Source: an uncultured Bacilli bacterium
Lineage (GTDB): Bacteria > Bacillota_I > Bacilli_A > RF39 > UBA660
Assembly: GCA_934131005.1 (NCBI GenBank)
Contig: CAKOYV010000003.1
Span: forward strand, 42,857 to 106,856
DNA length: 64,000 nt
Direction: 5' to 3'
Shown here: positions 16,900-26,933 of the stretch, piece by piece
How the letters are laid out: the number at the start of each line of letters is the position of its first letter
Numbering within the stretch: position 1 is the stretch's first letter
Notes under the pieces: generated by a model
What the model was told of the DNA's origin: nothing
What the model saw: only the letters and a program-made list of their open reading frames with translations
Database searches by the model: none
Position numbers and translations under genes: made by a program

Positions 16900-18394
16900 T
16901 TAAATCATTTCCTGTCATTTCTTTTGGTATTTCTATATCTAGGATATCTAAGACGCTACAAGCTATATCACCTAGTTTTCCGTTTTTTACGTTTAATTTG
17001 TTGTCACAGACAATGAAAGGAACTTTATTAGTTGTATGTTGAGTATTAACTGTTCCATCTTCATTTATCATAACTTCACAATTACCGTGATCAGCAGTTA
17101 TTATTGGAGTATATTCTTCTAAACAAATATTTTCAAATATTTTAGCAAGACATTTATCAAGTGTTTCTACTGCTTTTATAGCAGCCTCATAATTTCCGGT
17201 ATGACCAACCATATCACCATTAGCAAAGTTTAGGACTATTAAATCAGGATGATTATCATTTATTTCTTTTATTAAATTGTCTGTTATTTCATAAGCACTC
17301 ATTTCTGGCTGTAAATCATAGGTTGCTACTTTAGGAGAATTTATTAAAACTCTTTTACAATTTGGTAAGTCTTTTTCAATTCCTCCATCAAAGAAATATG
17401 TAACGTGAGCATATTTTTCTGTTTCAGCAATTCGAAGTTGGGTTTTATCTTTAGTACTAATATATTCACCTACAGTGTTTATTAATTCTTCTAATTTGAA
17501 AGCGTTAGTACAAATAACTTCATCAGAAACAGGCATCATTGTTACTAATTTAATATTTTCTAAATTACTGTTATCAAAGCCTTGGAAATTAGGGCTTGTT
17601 AGGCTTGATGCTATTTCTCTTACTCTATCTGGTCTAAAGTTAAAACAAATAATACCATCGTTTGATTTAATAAGACCATTTTTATCAATTACGGCCGGAA
17701 TAATAAATTCATCAGTTATATTATTATCTTGATTATGTTGCCAACACTCTAGAGCACTTTGGTACTCTTCTCCTATTCCATTTACCATAGCATCGTATGA
17801 TTTTTTTAATCTATCATAATTATTATCTCTATCCATAGCGTAGTATCTTCCACTTACAGTAGCAATACTTCCTAGGGATAATTCTTTTATTTTATCTTCT
17901 AGCTCTTTTATATAATTGCAACCTACATATGGACTTGTATCACGACCATCCATAAAGATATGAAAATATACTTTATTTATTTTGTTTTCTTTGCACATTT
18001 CTAATAGAGCCATTAAATGATTTATATGGGAATGTATTCCACCATCACTAAGTAAACCCATTATGTGTAGGGTACTGTTATTATCTTTAGTATAAGACAT
18101 TACTTCTTTAATAGATTCATTATCAAAAAAAGTTTTATCTTGAATTTTTGAATTAATAAGACCTAGTGGTTGGTAAACTATACGACCTGCTCCTATATTG
18201 GTGTGACCTACTTCACTGTTTCCCATCTGTCCTGCAGGAAGTCCTACTTTTTCGCCAGATGCATCTAGTAGGCTATTAGGATATTTATTAAATAAACTAT
18301 CTATAAATGGTTTTTTGGCATTTGCAAAAGCATTTCCTTCTGTGCGATTACTAATACCAACGCCATCTAGTATACATAAAAATACTTTTTTCAT
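16889..18394 (-). CDS. gpmI: 2,3-bisphosphoglycerate-independent phosphoglycerate mutase
   Basis: This 501-aa manganese-dependent enzyme interconverts 3- and 2-phosphoglycerate in glycolysis. Clear motifs are LCILDGVGIS near the N-terminus, GQMGNSEVGHTNIGAG with the catalytic Ser, HIFMDGRDTSP, NFRPDR and the C-terminal NFANGDMVGHTG and TADHGNCE metal ligands. The length is that of bacterial iPGMs. The ribosome-binding site AACAGGAGATGATG precedes the ATG at 18394. It is followed by the overlapping NUDIX gene and the VanY-type gene. It fits the fermentative metabolism shown by pflB and pyk in this window. Confidence 0.96.
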   Translation of the reverse strand: MKKVFLCILDGVGISNRTEGNAFANAKKPFIDSLFNKYPNSLLDASGEKVGLPAGQMGNSEVGHTNIGAGRIVYQPLGLINSKIQDKTFFDNESIKEVMSYTKDNNSTLHIMGLLSDGGIHSHINHLMALLEMCKENKINKVYFHIFMDGRDTSPYVGCNYIKELEDKIKELSLGSIATVSGRYYAMDRDNNYDRLKKSYDAMVNGIGEEYQSALECWQHNQDNNITDEFIIPAVIDKNGLIKSNDGIICFNFRPDRVREIASSLTSPNFQGFDNSNLENIKLVTMMPVSDEVICTNAFKLEELINTVGEYISTKDKTQLRIAETEKYAHVTYFFDGGIEKDLPNCKRVLINSPKVATYDLQPEMSAYEITDNLIKEINDNHPDLIVLNFANGDMVGHTGNYEAAIKAVETLDKCLAKIFENICLEEYTPIITADHGNCEVMINEDGTVNTQHTTNKVPFIVCDNKLNVKNGKLGDIACSVLDILDIEIPKEMTGNDLIER

Positions 18395-18457
18395 CTACAT
18401 CATCTCCTGTTACAATTTTACTATAAATCATATTTTTATTCAAGTTATTAATTATTT

Positions 18458-18847
18458 TTAATCATTAGATTCTACCGTTAATTTAGGAGTACAAGCTACG
18501 AGGCCTGTTGTACTTCCGTCATACTCAAGTTTATTGTCTCGTCTTACAACATGATGTTGGCTTAATGATTTGCCATCAGCATCTTTTGATTCAGCATCTG
18601 TTAGATAATTTTGATTTTTTAATTCTTCTACGGTTACAAAACAATTGCCTTGAATAGTATTTTTGTGATCAGAAAAATATAGTTCGGCAGATGACTCTAT
18701 TACTTTCTTTATAGAATTATTTTGTTTATTTTTACTTCTTTCAATGGATGCTGAAATACTTGGGAATGCTATAGCTGTAATTGCTATCATGATTACTAAA
18801 ACGGCTAATAGTTCAATTAAAGTGAAACCTTTATTATTTAATTTCAT
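18458..18847 (-). CDS. Type IV pilin-like protein (pseudopilin) 1
   Basis: This 129-aa protein has a class III prepilin signal: MKLNNKGFTLIELLAVLVIM, in which the prepilin peptidase would cut after Gly and the +5 Glu is present. A helix and a small C-terminal domain with two cysteines (GNCF and VACT) follow, probably a disulfide. It resembles ComGC-type competence pseudopilins and gut Bacillota pilins. The start ATG 18847 follows GGAGGATATAT. It lies 33 nt after a close homologue (18880-19242). No assembly ATPase, platform protein or prepilin peptidase is in the window. Confidence 0.8.
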   Translation of the reverse strand: MKLNNKGFTLIELLAVLVIMIAITAIAFPSISASIERSKNKQNNSIKKVIESSAELYFSDHKNTIQGNCFVTVEELKNQNYLTDAESKDADGKSLSQHHVVRRDNKLEYDGSTTGLVACTPKLTVESND

Positions 18848-18879
18848 ATATATATCCTCCATACTAGTATTTTGCTAAT

Positions 18880-19242
18880 TTAAAGACACTCTTGGCCATT
18901 TTTTGTGGTTTGATAGATTAAATCTTGGCCATTTTTCATAACGACGCCTGTAAATTTATTACCATCACTATCTTTTACTTCATTAGAAGATAAATAACCT
19001 GAATTAATTAGCGTGTCAATTGTTATATAACAATTAGTTAGATTTATATCATTTACGTGATCATTTACATATACCTCAGCAGCACTAGTTATTACTTTTA
19101 ATTTTGCTCTATCTTGTTTTGAACGATTTCTTTCTACTGATGAGGTTATACTTGGTATTGCTATTGCCATTATGGTTACCATTATAGCTAAGACGGCTAA
19201 TAATTCGATTAGAGTGAAACCCTTATTATTTAATTTTATCAT
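18880..19242 (-). CDS. Type IV pilin-like protein (pseudopilin) 2
   Basis: This 120-aa protein begins with the same prepilin signal as its neighbour (LNNKGFTLIELLAVLAIM), followed by SSVERNRSKQDRAKLKV and a short C-terminal domain with a Cys pair (TNCYI near the middle and QECL at the end). The two genes are tandem duplicates that have diverged. They probably encode subunits of one surface filament or DNA-uptake pseudopilus. The ribosome-binding site GGATGTGGTAAA lies before ATG 19242. It is co-transcribed with pseudopilin 1. Whether it acts in DNA uptake or adhesion cannot be told. Confidence 0.8.
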   Translation of the reverse strand: MIKLNNKGFTLIELLAVLAIMVTIMAIAIPSITSSVERNRSKQDRAKLKVITSAAEVYVNDHVNDINLTNCYITIDTLINSGYLSSNEVKDSDGNKFTGVVMKNGQDLIYQTTKNGQECL

Positions 19243-19310
19243 TTTACCACATCCTAGTATAATTATAAGATAGTTTTAATATTTATGCAAGGATATTTAA
19301 ATGGTATTTA

Positions 19311-20330
19311 TTAATTAGCGTAACGGTAGACTTTTTTAGGTAAAAGTTGATTATTTTTATAGTAAAACAACTCAGAGACTGTTACAAATTGGTACCCTTT
19401 TTTTAAGAGTGTTGGTATAGTTATTTCAAGACTATTAGCTGTTGCACTATAGATATCATGCATTAAGACTATATTTCCATCACGAGCTTTTTTTATTATA
19501 GTGTTACTAATTCTTTTAGAGTTATGATATTTCCAATCTAGAGTATCAATATTCCATAGGATAATGGGACGTGTCGCAATTGTTTTTATCTTTTTATTAT
19601 AGGTACCATAGCTTGGACGAATTAGTGTAGGATTGGTTGTTGTAATTTTTTTTATTTGTTGATCGACTTTGTCTATTTCCTTAGATATTTCTTTACTCCC
19701 GAGATTAGTTATAAGTTTGTGACTATACATATGATTCCCTATTTCCATATTCAGCGTGTGCATTCTTTTTATTATATCTTCACGCCCTTCTATAGAAGAA
19801 CCTAAAATAAAGAAAGTAGCCTTAACATTATATTTTTCTAAAATATTTAAAACTCTATTGGTATTATGATTTGGTCCATCATCAAAAGTGAGTGCTATCA
19901 TGGGTTTATTTTTATCAATAACTTTTTGCTTATATCCATCATAATAGGTATTGTTATTACTATCATTAGCCGTTATATTACTATTTTTTATATCAACTTG
20001 AATATTTTTAGAAATATTTGTATACATATTATCACTTTCCCTATAAGAATAGAGAGTTACATTAAATAAATCTTTACTTGAATTAACATTATAGTCATAA
20101 TCAAAAAATAATTTAGTATTATTATTTGGAGAGAGGACTATATTTTTATTTAAATAATTAGTAATATAATTATCTATAATCGTATTATTAAAATAAGGAT
20201 ATTCGATATGAACACTACTGTTATTAGCAGGATATGTTTTGTTGAGCAAAGTTTCTTTTTGTTCGTAAAAATACATAAGAATACTAATAGCAACTATAGT
20301 AGATACAATAATAAAGATACACCTCTTCAT
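19311..20330 (-). CDS. Membrane-anchored polysaccharide deacetylase (NodB domain)
   Basis: This 339-aa protein has an N-terminal anchor helix (CIFIIVSTIVAISILMYFY), an exported N-terminal region of about 110 residues and a carbohydrate esterase 4 domain. The motifs are intact: TFDDGP (catalytic Asp), NHMYSH (zinc His pair), RPSYG, DTLDWKYH and IVLMHDIY. Such enzymes (PgdA/PdaA type) remove acetyl groups from peptidoglycan GlcNAc or MurNAc, for lysozyme resistance or spore cortex formation. The ATG at 20330 follows GGGTGATTGT. The start at 20342 is too early. It is divergent from the thioredoxin-like gene. Confidence 0.88.
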   Translation of the reverse strand: MKRCIFIIVSTIVAISILMYFYEQKETLLNKTYPANNSSVHIEYPYFNNTIIDNYITNYLNKNIVLSPNNNTKLFFDYDYNVNSSKDLFNVTLYSYRESDNMYTNISKNIQVDIKNSNITANDSNNNTYYDGYKQKVIDKNKPMIALTFDDGPNHNTNRVLNILEKYNVKATFFILGSSIEGREDIIKRMHTLNMEIGNHMYSHKLITNLGSKEISKEIDKVDQQIKKITTTNPTLIRPSYGTYNKKIKTIATRPIILWNIDTLDWKYHNSKRISNTIIKKARDGNIVLMHDIYSATANSLEITIPTLLKKGYQFVTVSELFYYKNNQLLPKKVYRYAN

Positions 20331-20432
20331 ACAATCACCCATAAAATTATATTTGCAACCTTTCTATATAATACCAAAATATTTCGACAATTATCCCATA
20401 ATAAAGTTTTATACTTAGTAAGTGAAAGGGAG

Positions 20433-20687
20433 ATGATTATTATAGAGATTAAAATTATAGGATCAAATTGTTCAAATGGAAGAAGGTTACTTAAGTTAAT
20501 TACGAAAGTTAAAAATATAAATAAATTTGATGTTAATATTAATGAATTAAATAAAGTAAGTGATAAGAAAAAATATAATGTGAATATGATTCCTGCTATT
20601 GTTGTTGATGACAAAATAATTAGTCAGGGTCAAGTTCTTAGTGATAAAGAGATTAAAAAATTAATATTAAATCATGCTAATTCTTAA
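20433..20687 (+). CDS. Small thioredoxin-fold protein with a single active-site cysteine
   Basis: This 84-aa protein matches the thioredoxin_3/redox-active disulfide protein family: a first beta strand IEIKIIG, then SNCSNGRRLLKL, where the usual motif is CPNC; the conserved VNMIPAIVVDDKII with cis-Pro; and a final helix DKEIKKLI. The second cysteine is replaced by Gly16, so only a monothiol mechanism via Cys13 seems possible. A longer in-frame reading from 20208 has no support. The ATG at 20433 sits only 2 nt after AAAGGGAG, so an ATT or ATA a few codons later is also possible. It ends at a shared terminator before ligA. Confidence 0.65.
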   Translation: MIIIEIKIIGSNCSNGRRLLKLITKVKNINKFDVNINELNKVSDKKKYNVNMIPAIVVDDKIISQGQVLSDKEIKKLILNHANS

Positions 20688-20711
20688 TGGAAATAATATA
20701 ATAATTTATAA

Positions 20712-22754
<2,043 letters not shown>

Positions 22755-22802
22755 TTATTAATATAAGATAATTATATCATGGTTAAATTTATTTTTAAAC
22801 AT

Positions 22803-22843
22803 AATTAAAAGAATTCTTTTAATATTTAAGAATCCTTTTAATT
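22803..22843 (-). terminator. Hairpin after the endolysin gene, weak terminator
   Basis: A 16-bp stem (AATTAAAAGGATTCTT with AAGAATTCTTTTAATT) lies just downstream of the endolysin stop, but it lacks a clean T run on the minus strand. Confidence 0.4.
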
Positions 22844-23666
22844 ATTTTATTTGGATAGCATCAATTATTTTACCATTACCAGCATAACCATTTTTACTAT
22901 CATTTATGTTATAGCTATTAACCCAAGGAAGCCAACTTCCACCTTTTACATGTACACGATATGTTTTATCCTTAATAGCAATAGCATTAATAGCCTGATT
23001 AGAACTATAACCAGCATAATCATTGCGACCTACTACTTCTGGTAGCCATTTATTATCTACTTTAACTCTATATCTTAATTTATCTATATATACTCTTGTT
23101 ATAGCTTTACCAAAAACGCCAGCATAGTCATTAGTTGCTATTTTAACAGATTTATACCATTTACCACTATAAACCTGATAAGTAATATCATTAGAAGTAG
23201 TATAATTAGCTACTTGTTGTTTAGTTATTCTAAAATAAGTATAGGGATTAGTCCAATAACTAGAATTTCCTCGTGATTCATCCCCACGGTAAGTACCACT
23301 AGTTCTCATATCTAGATGCGTATAATTAGAATTAATATAAGCTATTCCTGGTATTTTTAACTCATACGCTATACAAATTATAATCTTACTAGGAATTACT
23401 TTATTATTTTTATCATAAAATATACAATCACAAGCTAGGCTTTTACTATGCCATCCGGCAAAACCATTCTGTTTTTTATCATAATAACTACAACGATAAC
23501 CACTAGAAATAATACACTTACTAGCATTTACTTTTCCATATATTTCTTCTAATTTATCTAAAAGTTCTAGTGATATTGATGATTTATGACAATGTGGACA
23601 CCTAAATTCGTCAGAATTAAAATGTTTAGTTATCTGGGTTTTCTTAGTATAAGTTCTTATCCTCAT
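22842..23666 (-). CDS. Peptidase M15 endolysin-like protein with three C-terminal repeats
   Basis: This 274-aa protein starts with a zinc peptidase M15A domain as found in phage endolysins: HFNSDEFRCPHCH, SSGYRC, then a WHSKSLACD motif (normally HxxGxAxD) and YTHLDMR with the last zinc His. It has no signal peptide, as expected for a lysin released by a holin. Residues 150-274 contain three repeats of about 40 aa, each with an aromatic start (YQVYSGKWYKSV, YRVKVDNKWLPEV, YRVHVKGGSWLPWV), then DYAG or GYAG and AI.AI, probably wall-binding. It directly follows the holin-like gene. Confidence 0.75.
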   Translation of the reverse strand: MRIRTYTKKTQITKHFNSDEFRCPHCHKSSISLELLDKLEEIYGKVNASKCIISSGYRCSYYDKKQNGFAGWHSKSLACDCIFYDKNNKVIPSKIIICIAYELKIPGIAYINSNYTHLDMRTSGTYRGDESRGNSSYWTNPYTYFRITKQQVANYTTSNDITYQVYSGKWYKSVKIATNDYAGVFGKAITRVYIDKLRYRVKVDNKWLPEVVGRNDYAGYSSNQAINAIAIKDKTYRVHVKGGSWLPWVNSYNINDSKNGYAGNGKIIDAIQIK

Positions 23667-23697
23667 AATTACCTCCTTTCCGTTTATTTTTATCTCT

Positions 23698-24000
23698 TTA
23701 TTCTAGCTTTTTTTCATCTATTAATGAGACTAATTCTACATCACTTACAATTATTCCCTTATCAGTTAGAATTCTAGTAGCATTATCTATTATTTTGGTT
23801 AATTTATCTTCATTACTTGAGGTACTATATAACTGTTCAACGGCCTTGCATACTACTTCAATTATTTCTTTTTTGATTCTCTCTTGATATTTTCTTTTGA
23901 TATATCTTTTTAAAATGATACTTAAATAAGATATTATTCCCATTATAACTGTATATAAAATTGTAGTTCCATATTGATTAAAAAAGTTATCGATAAACAT
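23698..24000 (-). CDS. Phage holin of the LL-H (holin_6) type
   Basis: This 100-aa protein has an N-terminal helix (TTILYTVIMGIISYLSIILK), then a strongly charged amphipathic region (RYIKRKYQERIKKEIIEVV) and a helical tail. The layout matches LL-H-type phage holins, which form pores that release the endolysin. It lies 31 nt upstream of the endolysin-like gene on the same strand and has a strong AAAAGGAGGTATTA ribosome-binding site. No other phage genes (portal, terminase, integrase) are within the window, so it is an isolated lysis cassette. Confidence 0.65.
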   Translation of the reverse strand: MFIDNFFNQYGTTILYTVIMGIISYLSIILKRYIKRKYQERIKKEIIEVVCKAVEQLYSTSSNEDKLTKIIDNATRILTDKGIIVSDVELVSLIDEKKLE

Positions 24001-24062
24001 ATTAATACCTCCTTTTGCTTTATTTTATGCAACAAGGTATTTTATACTTATATTAGGAGACT

Positions 24063-24093
24063 AAAAAAAATGAAGATTTCTAGTCTTCATTTT
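24063..24093 (-). terminator. Terminator of folD
   Basis: On the minus strand AATGAAGA pairs with TCTTCATT, followed by T6. The folD stop TGA is inside the left arm. Confidence 0.85.
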
Positions 24094-24920
24094 GTCTTGT
24101 CAAGGGCTTTTTGATAAATATTTTCCGCAAGAGATGCTACTGTTACAGGACCTACTCCCCCTGGTACGGGATTTATACTTTTTACTATCTTTGATACATC
24201 TTCTAATAAAACATCACCACAAAGATGATTATCTAGGTAATTAATACCAACATCTATTATTACAACATCTTTTTTTAAATAACTTTTATCTATATAATTA
24301 GGCTTACCAATAGCAGTTATTAAAATATCTGCTTGTCTAGTTATGTCTTTTATATTCTTAGTTTTAGTATGACAAATAGTTACTGTTGCATCTTTTTTTA
24401 AAAGATAATTTACTAAGGGGCGAGTTGTTGTTTTACTGCGTCCTAATACTACTATGTGTTTTTCTTTAATATTTATTTGATAATAATTAATAATAGTTAT
24501 AATAGCCTTAACAGTTGCTGGCATTAATGTTTTTAGATTATTTACTAATCTACCCGCACTTAAGCTAGTTTGACCATCAATATCTTTATCATAATCAATA
24601 GCATCACAAATTGAGTGTTGATTTAAGGTTTTAGGTAGTGGTAATTGTACCATAATTCCATCAATAGAAGAATCTTTATTTAATTTATTAATTATTTTTA
24701 TTAATTCTGGCTCAGTTATAGTAGAATCTAGATTTATTTTATTTAATCTATAGCCTAATCGGGTAGCCATTTTTTCTTCTTCTCTAATATAAGTATTAGC
24801 ATCTTTATTACCTCCTACTTGAATTACTGCAAAACTAGGATGGTGTGCTAAGTTTTTTACTTTTATTTCTAAAGATTTTAGTAGTTCTTCTTTAATACAA
24901 GTTCCATTTAATAATTTCAT
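24087..24920 (-). CDS. folD: Bifunctional methylenetetrahydrofolate dehydrogenase/cyclohydrolase
   Basis: This 277-aa enzyme interconverts 5,10-methylene- and 10-formyl-tetrahydrofolate for one-carbon metabolism. Family motifs are NKDANTYIREEEKMATRLG, with YxxxxxK slightly changed to YIREEEK, DGIMVQLPLP, the cofactor-binding VVLGRSKTTTRPLVNYLL and the C-terminal PVPGGVGPVTVASL. Length is slightly under the usual 280-290. Start with CAGGTGTTATA. The gene is transcribed alone, ending at a hairpin that overlaps its stop codon. Confidence 0.95.
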   Translation of the reverse strand: MKLLNGTCIKEELLKSLEIKVKNLAHHPSFAVIQVGGNKDANTYIREEEKMATRLGYRLNKINLDSTITEPELIKIINKLNKDSSIDGIMVQLPLPKTLNQHSICDAIDYDKDIDGQTSLSAGRLVNNLKTLMPATVKAIITIINYYQINIKEKHIVVLGRSKTTTRPLVNYLLKKDATVTICHTKTKNIKDITRQADILITAIGKPNYIDKSYLKKDVVIIDVGINYLDNHLCGDVLLEDVSKIVKSINPVPGGVGPVTVASLAENIYQKALDKTK

Positions 24921-24955
24921 TATAACACCTGACTTTTTTATTATTATTTATTTAA

Positions 24956-24985
24956 AAGAAAAAAAGCTTTGTTACAAGCTTTATA
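24956..24985 (-). terminator. Terminator of the rpsU-yqeY operon
   Basis: On the minus strand AAAGCTTG pairs with CAAAGCTTT, followed by T7. It overlaps the yqeY stop codon. Confidence 0.82.
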
Positions 24986-25430
24986 AATTATTTAATTTAT
25001 CTTTAATTATTTTACTAGCATCTCCCATATCAAAAACGCCTTTTAATTTAGGGGATACTTCCTTCATTATTAATCCCATTTCTTTAGGAGAAGTAGGATT
25101 TATTTTTAAAAATGCACAATCAATTATTTTTTCAGCTTCAGATTTTGAAATTTGTTCTGGCATATAGTTATTTAAAACATCAATTTCTTTTTGATATTGG
25201 TCTTTTAAATCATCTCTATTAGCTTTTGCAAATTCTTCAATTGAATCTTTACGCATTTTTATTTGTTTTGAGACAACAGATATTACTTCTTCATCAGATA
25301 AATCATGCTTTAGTTCTATTTTAGACATTTGAATAGCACTTTTTAGCATTCTAATAACATTAAGTTTTTCTTTATCTTTATTTTTCATTGCCTCTTTTAA
25401 ATCATTATTTACTTTATCAACTAAAGACAT
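24981..25430 (-). CDS. yqeY: GatB/YqeY domain protein
   Basis: This 149-aa helical protein is related to the tRNA-binding tail domain of amidotransferase subunit GatB. Typical features are KNKDKEKLNVIRMLKSAIQ, DDLKDQYQKEIDVLNNYMPEQ and GLIMKEVSPKLKGVFD. Its biochemical role is unsettled. The rpsU-yqeY gene order found here is conserved across Bacillota and supports the call. It follows rpsU by 17 nt with a strong AAGGAGG ribosome-binding site. Confidence 0.92.
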   Translation of the reverse strand: MSLVDKVNNDLKEAMKNKDKEKLNVIRMLKSAIQMSKIELKHDLSDEEVISVVSKQIKMRKDSIEEFAKANRDDLKDQYQKEIDVLNNYMPEQISKSEAEKIIDCAFLKINPTSPKEMGLIMKEVSPKLKGVFDMGDASKIIKDKLNNL

Positions 25431-25447
25431 AATATAGGCCTCCTTAA

Positions 25448-25681
25448 TTAAGATGCATATTTTTTACTAGCCATTTTACTTTGTGAATTTCTGTAATTAT
25501 TTCTACGGCTATTTTTACGGGAGTTAATTGTATTTTTCTTTTGCTCTTCTCTTCTTCTAACTCCAGGTTTTTTGTACTCTTTTCTATCTCTGATAGCAGA
25601 AAGGGTTGGTGCTACTTGGCTTCTTAGTCTTCTAAGAGCACCATCTGTATTGTTATTTGTAACATTTACCGATACTGACAT
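25448..25681 (-). CDS. rpsU: 30S ribosomal protein bS21
   Basis: This is a 77-aa bS21. The core reads ALRRLRSQVAPTLSAIRDRK, then EYKKPGVRRREE, equivalent to the ALRRFKR...RKREYYEKPS pattern. The tail is longer than usual and very rich in Asn, Arg and Ser. The start is ATG 25681, directly after GAAGGGAGGGATATCA. A longer reading from 25723 is not supported. bS21 helps 30S subunits recognise mRNA. First gene of the rpsU-yqeY operon. Confidence 0.9.
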   Translation of the reverse strand: MSVSVNVTNNNTDGALRRLRSQVAPTLSAIRDRKEYKKPGVRRREEQKKNTINSRKNSRRNNYRNSQSKMASKKYAS

Positions 25682-25761
25682 TGATATCCCTCCCTTCTGC
25701 AACTTACTTATTAAGTATATCACTAATTGCTTGATTAAACAAGGTTTTATAAATAATTATT

Positions 25762-26298
25762 TTAGATATTATTTTTCATTTCTATTATTTCTAAAATATC
25801 TTCATATTTATCAAATAACATATTTAAGTTACTGATTGTAATAAAGTTATATTTTTTACCTTTATCAGAAAATTTAATGGCTATTCCACCTTTAGCGTCC
25901 CATAGTTCAAGATTACCCATGTAATCATCTACTAAAATAGCATTTTTACAGTTTACTACATCACATTTTTTCTCAGTAATATCTACAGTTATTAAATTTA
26001 AATTTGGTAACTTTTCTGCTAAATACTGTCTTTTAGCACTTGCTTCTCTTGGAGAAATGACGTGACTTAGAATACTAACATTATATAAATCGCTTTCCAT
26101 TAATTTTTTGATGTTATCAAGACTATTTTCTATTGGTTTGCTTTCTTCTAGTAATTTATACCAATCAATATTACGATAATAATCTAGTTTAAAATCGGCA
26201 TCTTTTATGCTTATGCCCATGGCATCCATATGTTTATAAGTTATATCAATTGTATTTAGAATAACTCCATCAAAGTCTATATATAAATCTAATTTCAT
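25762..26298 (-). CDS. HAD-superfamily 5'(3')-deoxyribonucleotidase-like protein
   Basis: This 178-aa protein has the HAD motif I DFDGV near the N-terminus (DLYIDFDGVILNT, with Asp nucleophile and acid/base Asp) and motif IV VDDYMGNLELW near residue 125. The small helical cap and overall size match the NT5C-type nucleotidases, which dephosphorylate deoxynucleotides, but motif II (SH in ILSHVISPRE) fits only roughly. The substrate is therefore uncertain. The ribosome-binding site is AGGAGTATTTT. It lies 13 nt after the gene at 26312-26881, suggesting one operon. Confidence 0.65.
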   Translation of the reverse strand: MKLDLYIDFDGVILNTIDITYKHMDAMGISIKDADFKLDYYRNIDWYKLLEESKPIENSLDNIKKLMESDLYNVSILSHVISPREASAKRQYLAEKLPNLNLITVDITEKKCDVVNCKNAILVDDYMGNLELWDAKGGIAIKFSDKGKKYNFITISNLNMLFDKYEDILEIIEMKNNI

Positions 26299-26311
26299 AA
26301 AATACTCCTAT

Positions 26312-26881
26312 CTATTTATTAATGAAATTAACAATATCATCTACGCCTTCATGATATTCAATAACACTATCATTTTCAATTTTTATAAGGGTTGGATTTT
26401 TTACTTTTAAATCCTTTATTTCCTTTACATCACGATTTCCAGATGAATCTGTAACATAGTTTTTATTTAAACCTTCTGCTGTATTTACTCGATAAATAGT
26501 TGAGTCAGTTAATTTAGATATATTATCAGAAATTTCCTTTTCTTCATTATTAAAATCATAATAGTATACATAATATACTTGTGGACTTTGTCTGAAGGTT
26601 GCGGATGCTAATATTTTGTTTTCAACATTATCACTTGTATTACTGCTAGAATTATTACTACTATTTTCAGTTGTATTATTATCTTTATTATCACTTGATA
26701 AATCGATTTCTTTGGTTACAAAAATTGCTAATATATAGTATACAGCTAATAAAACTAGGGCTATTATTAAGATTATTTTTAATAGTGTTGTAAATTTTAC
26801 CTCTGTATCATAATTTTTTATATTTTGATTTTTATTATTATGTTGTTTCTTTAATTCTTTTCTCTTCTGTTCTCTTCCCAC
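26312..26881 (-). CDS. Membrane-anchored exported protein with a thioredoxin-like fold lacking CxxC
   Basis: This 189-aa protein has a cytoplasmic basic N-terminus, one helix (LLKIILIIALVLLAVYYILAIF), an Asn/Ser-rich spacer and an exported domain. The domain resembles a thioredoxin fold: strands QVYYVYYYDF and STIYRV, then the cis-Pro region NPTLIKIENDSVIEYHEG and a last helix DDIVNFINK. The catalytic CxxC is absent, so a redox role is unlikely and binding is more plausible. The start is GTG 26881, at the right distance from GGAGGTAATACAA. An ATG at 26902 precedes that site and is rejected. It lies 32 nt after the YihY gene. Confidence 0.55.
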   Translation of the reverse strand: MGREQKRKELKKQHNNKNQNIKNYDTEVKFTTLLKIILIIALVLLAVYYILAIFVTKEIDLSSDNKDNNTTENSSNNSSSNTSDNVENKILASATFRQSPQVYYVYYYDFNNEEKEISDNISKLTDSTIYRVNTAEGLNKNYVTDSSGNRDVKEIKDLKVKNPTLIKIENDSVIEYHEGVDDIVNFINK

Positions 26882-26933
26882 TTGTATTACCTCCAAATTC
26901 ATTATATATAAAAAGATTGTTATTGTAAAGAAA

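Noticed and set aside
20208..20432. 75-codon N-terminal extension of the thioredoxin-like gene
   Set aside because: Lies antisense to the deacetylase gene, with no ribosome-binding site, and is not part of the thioredoxin fold.
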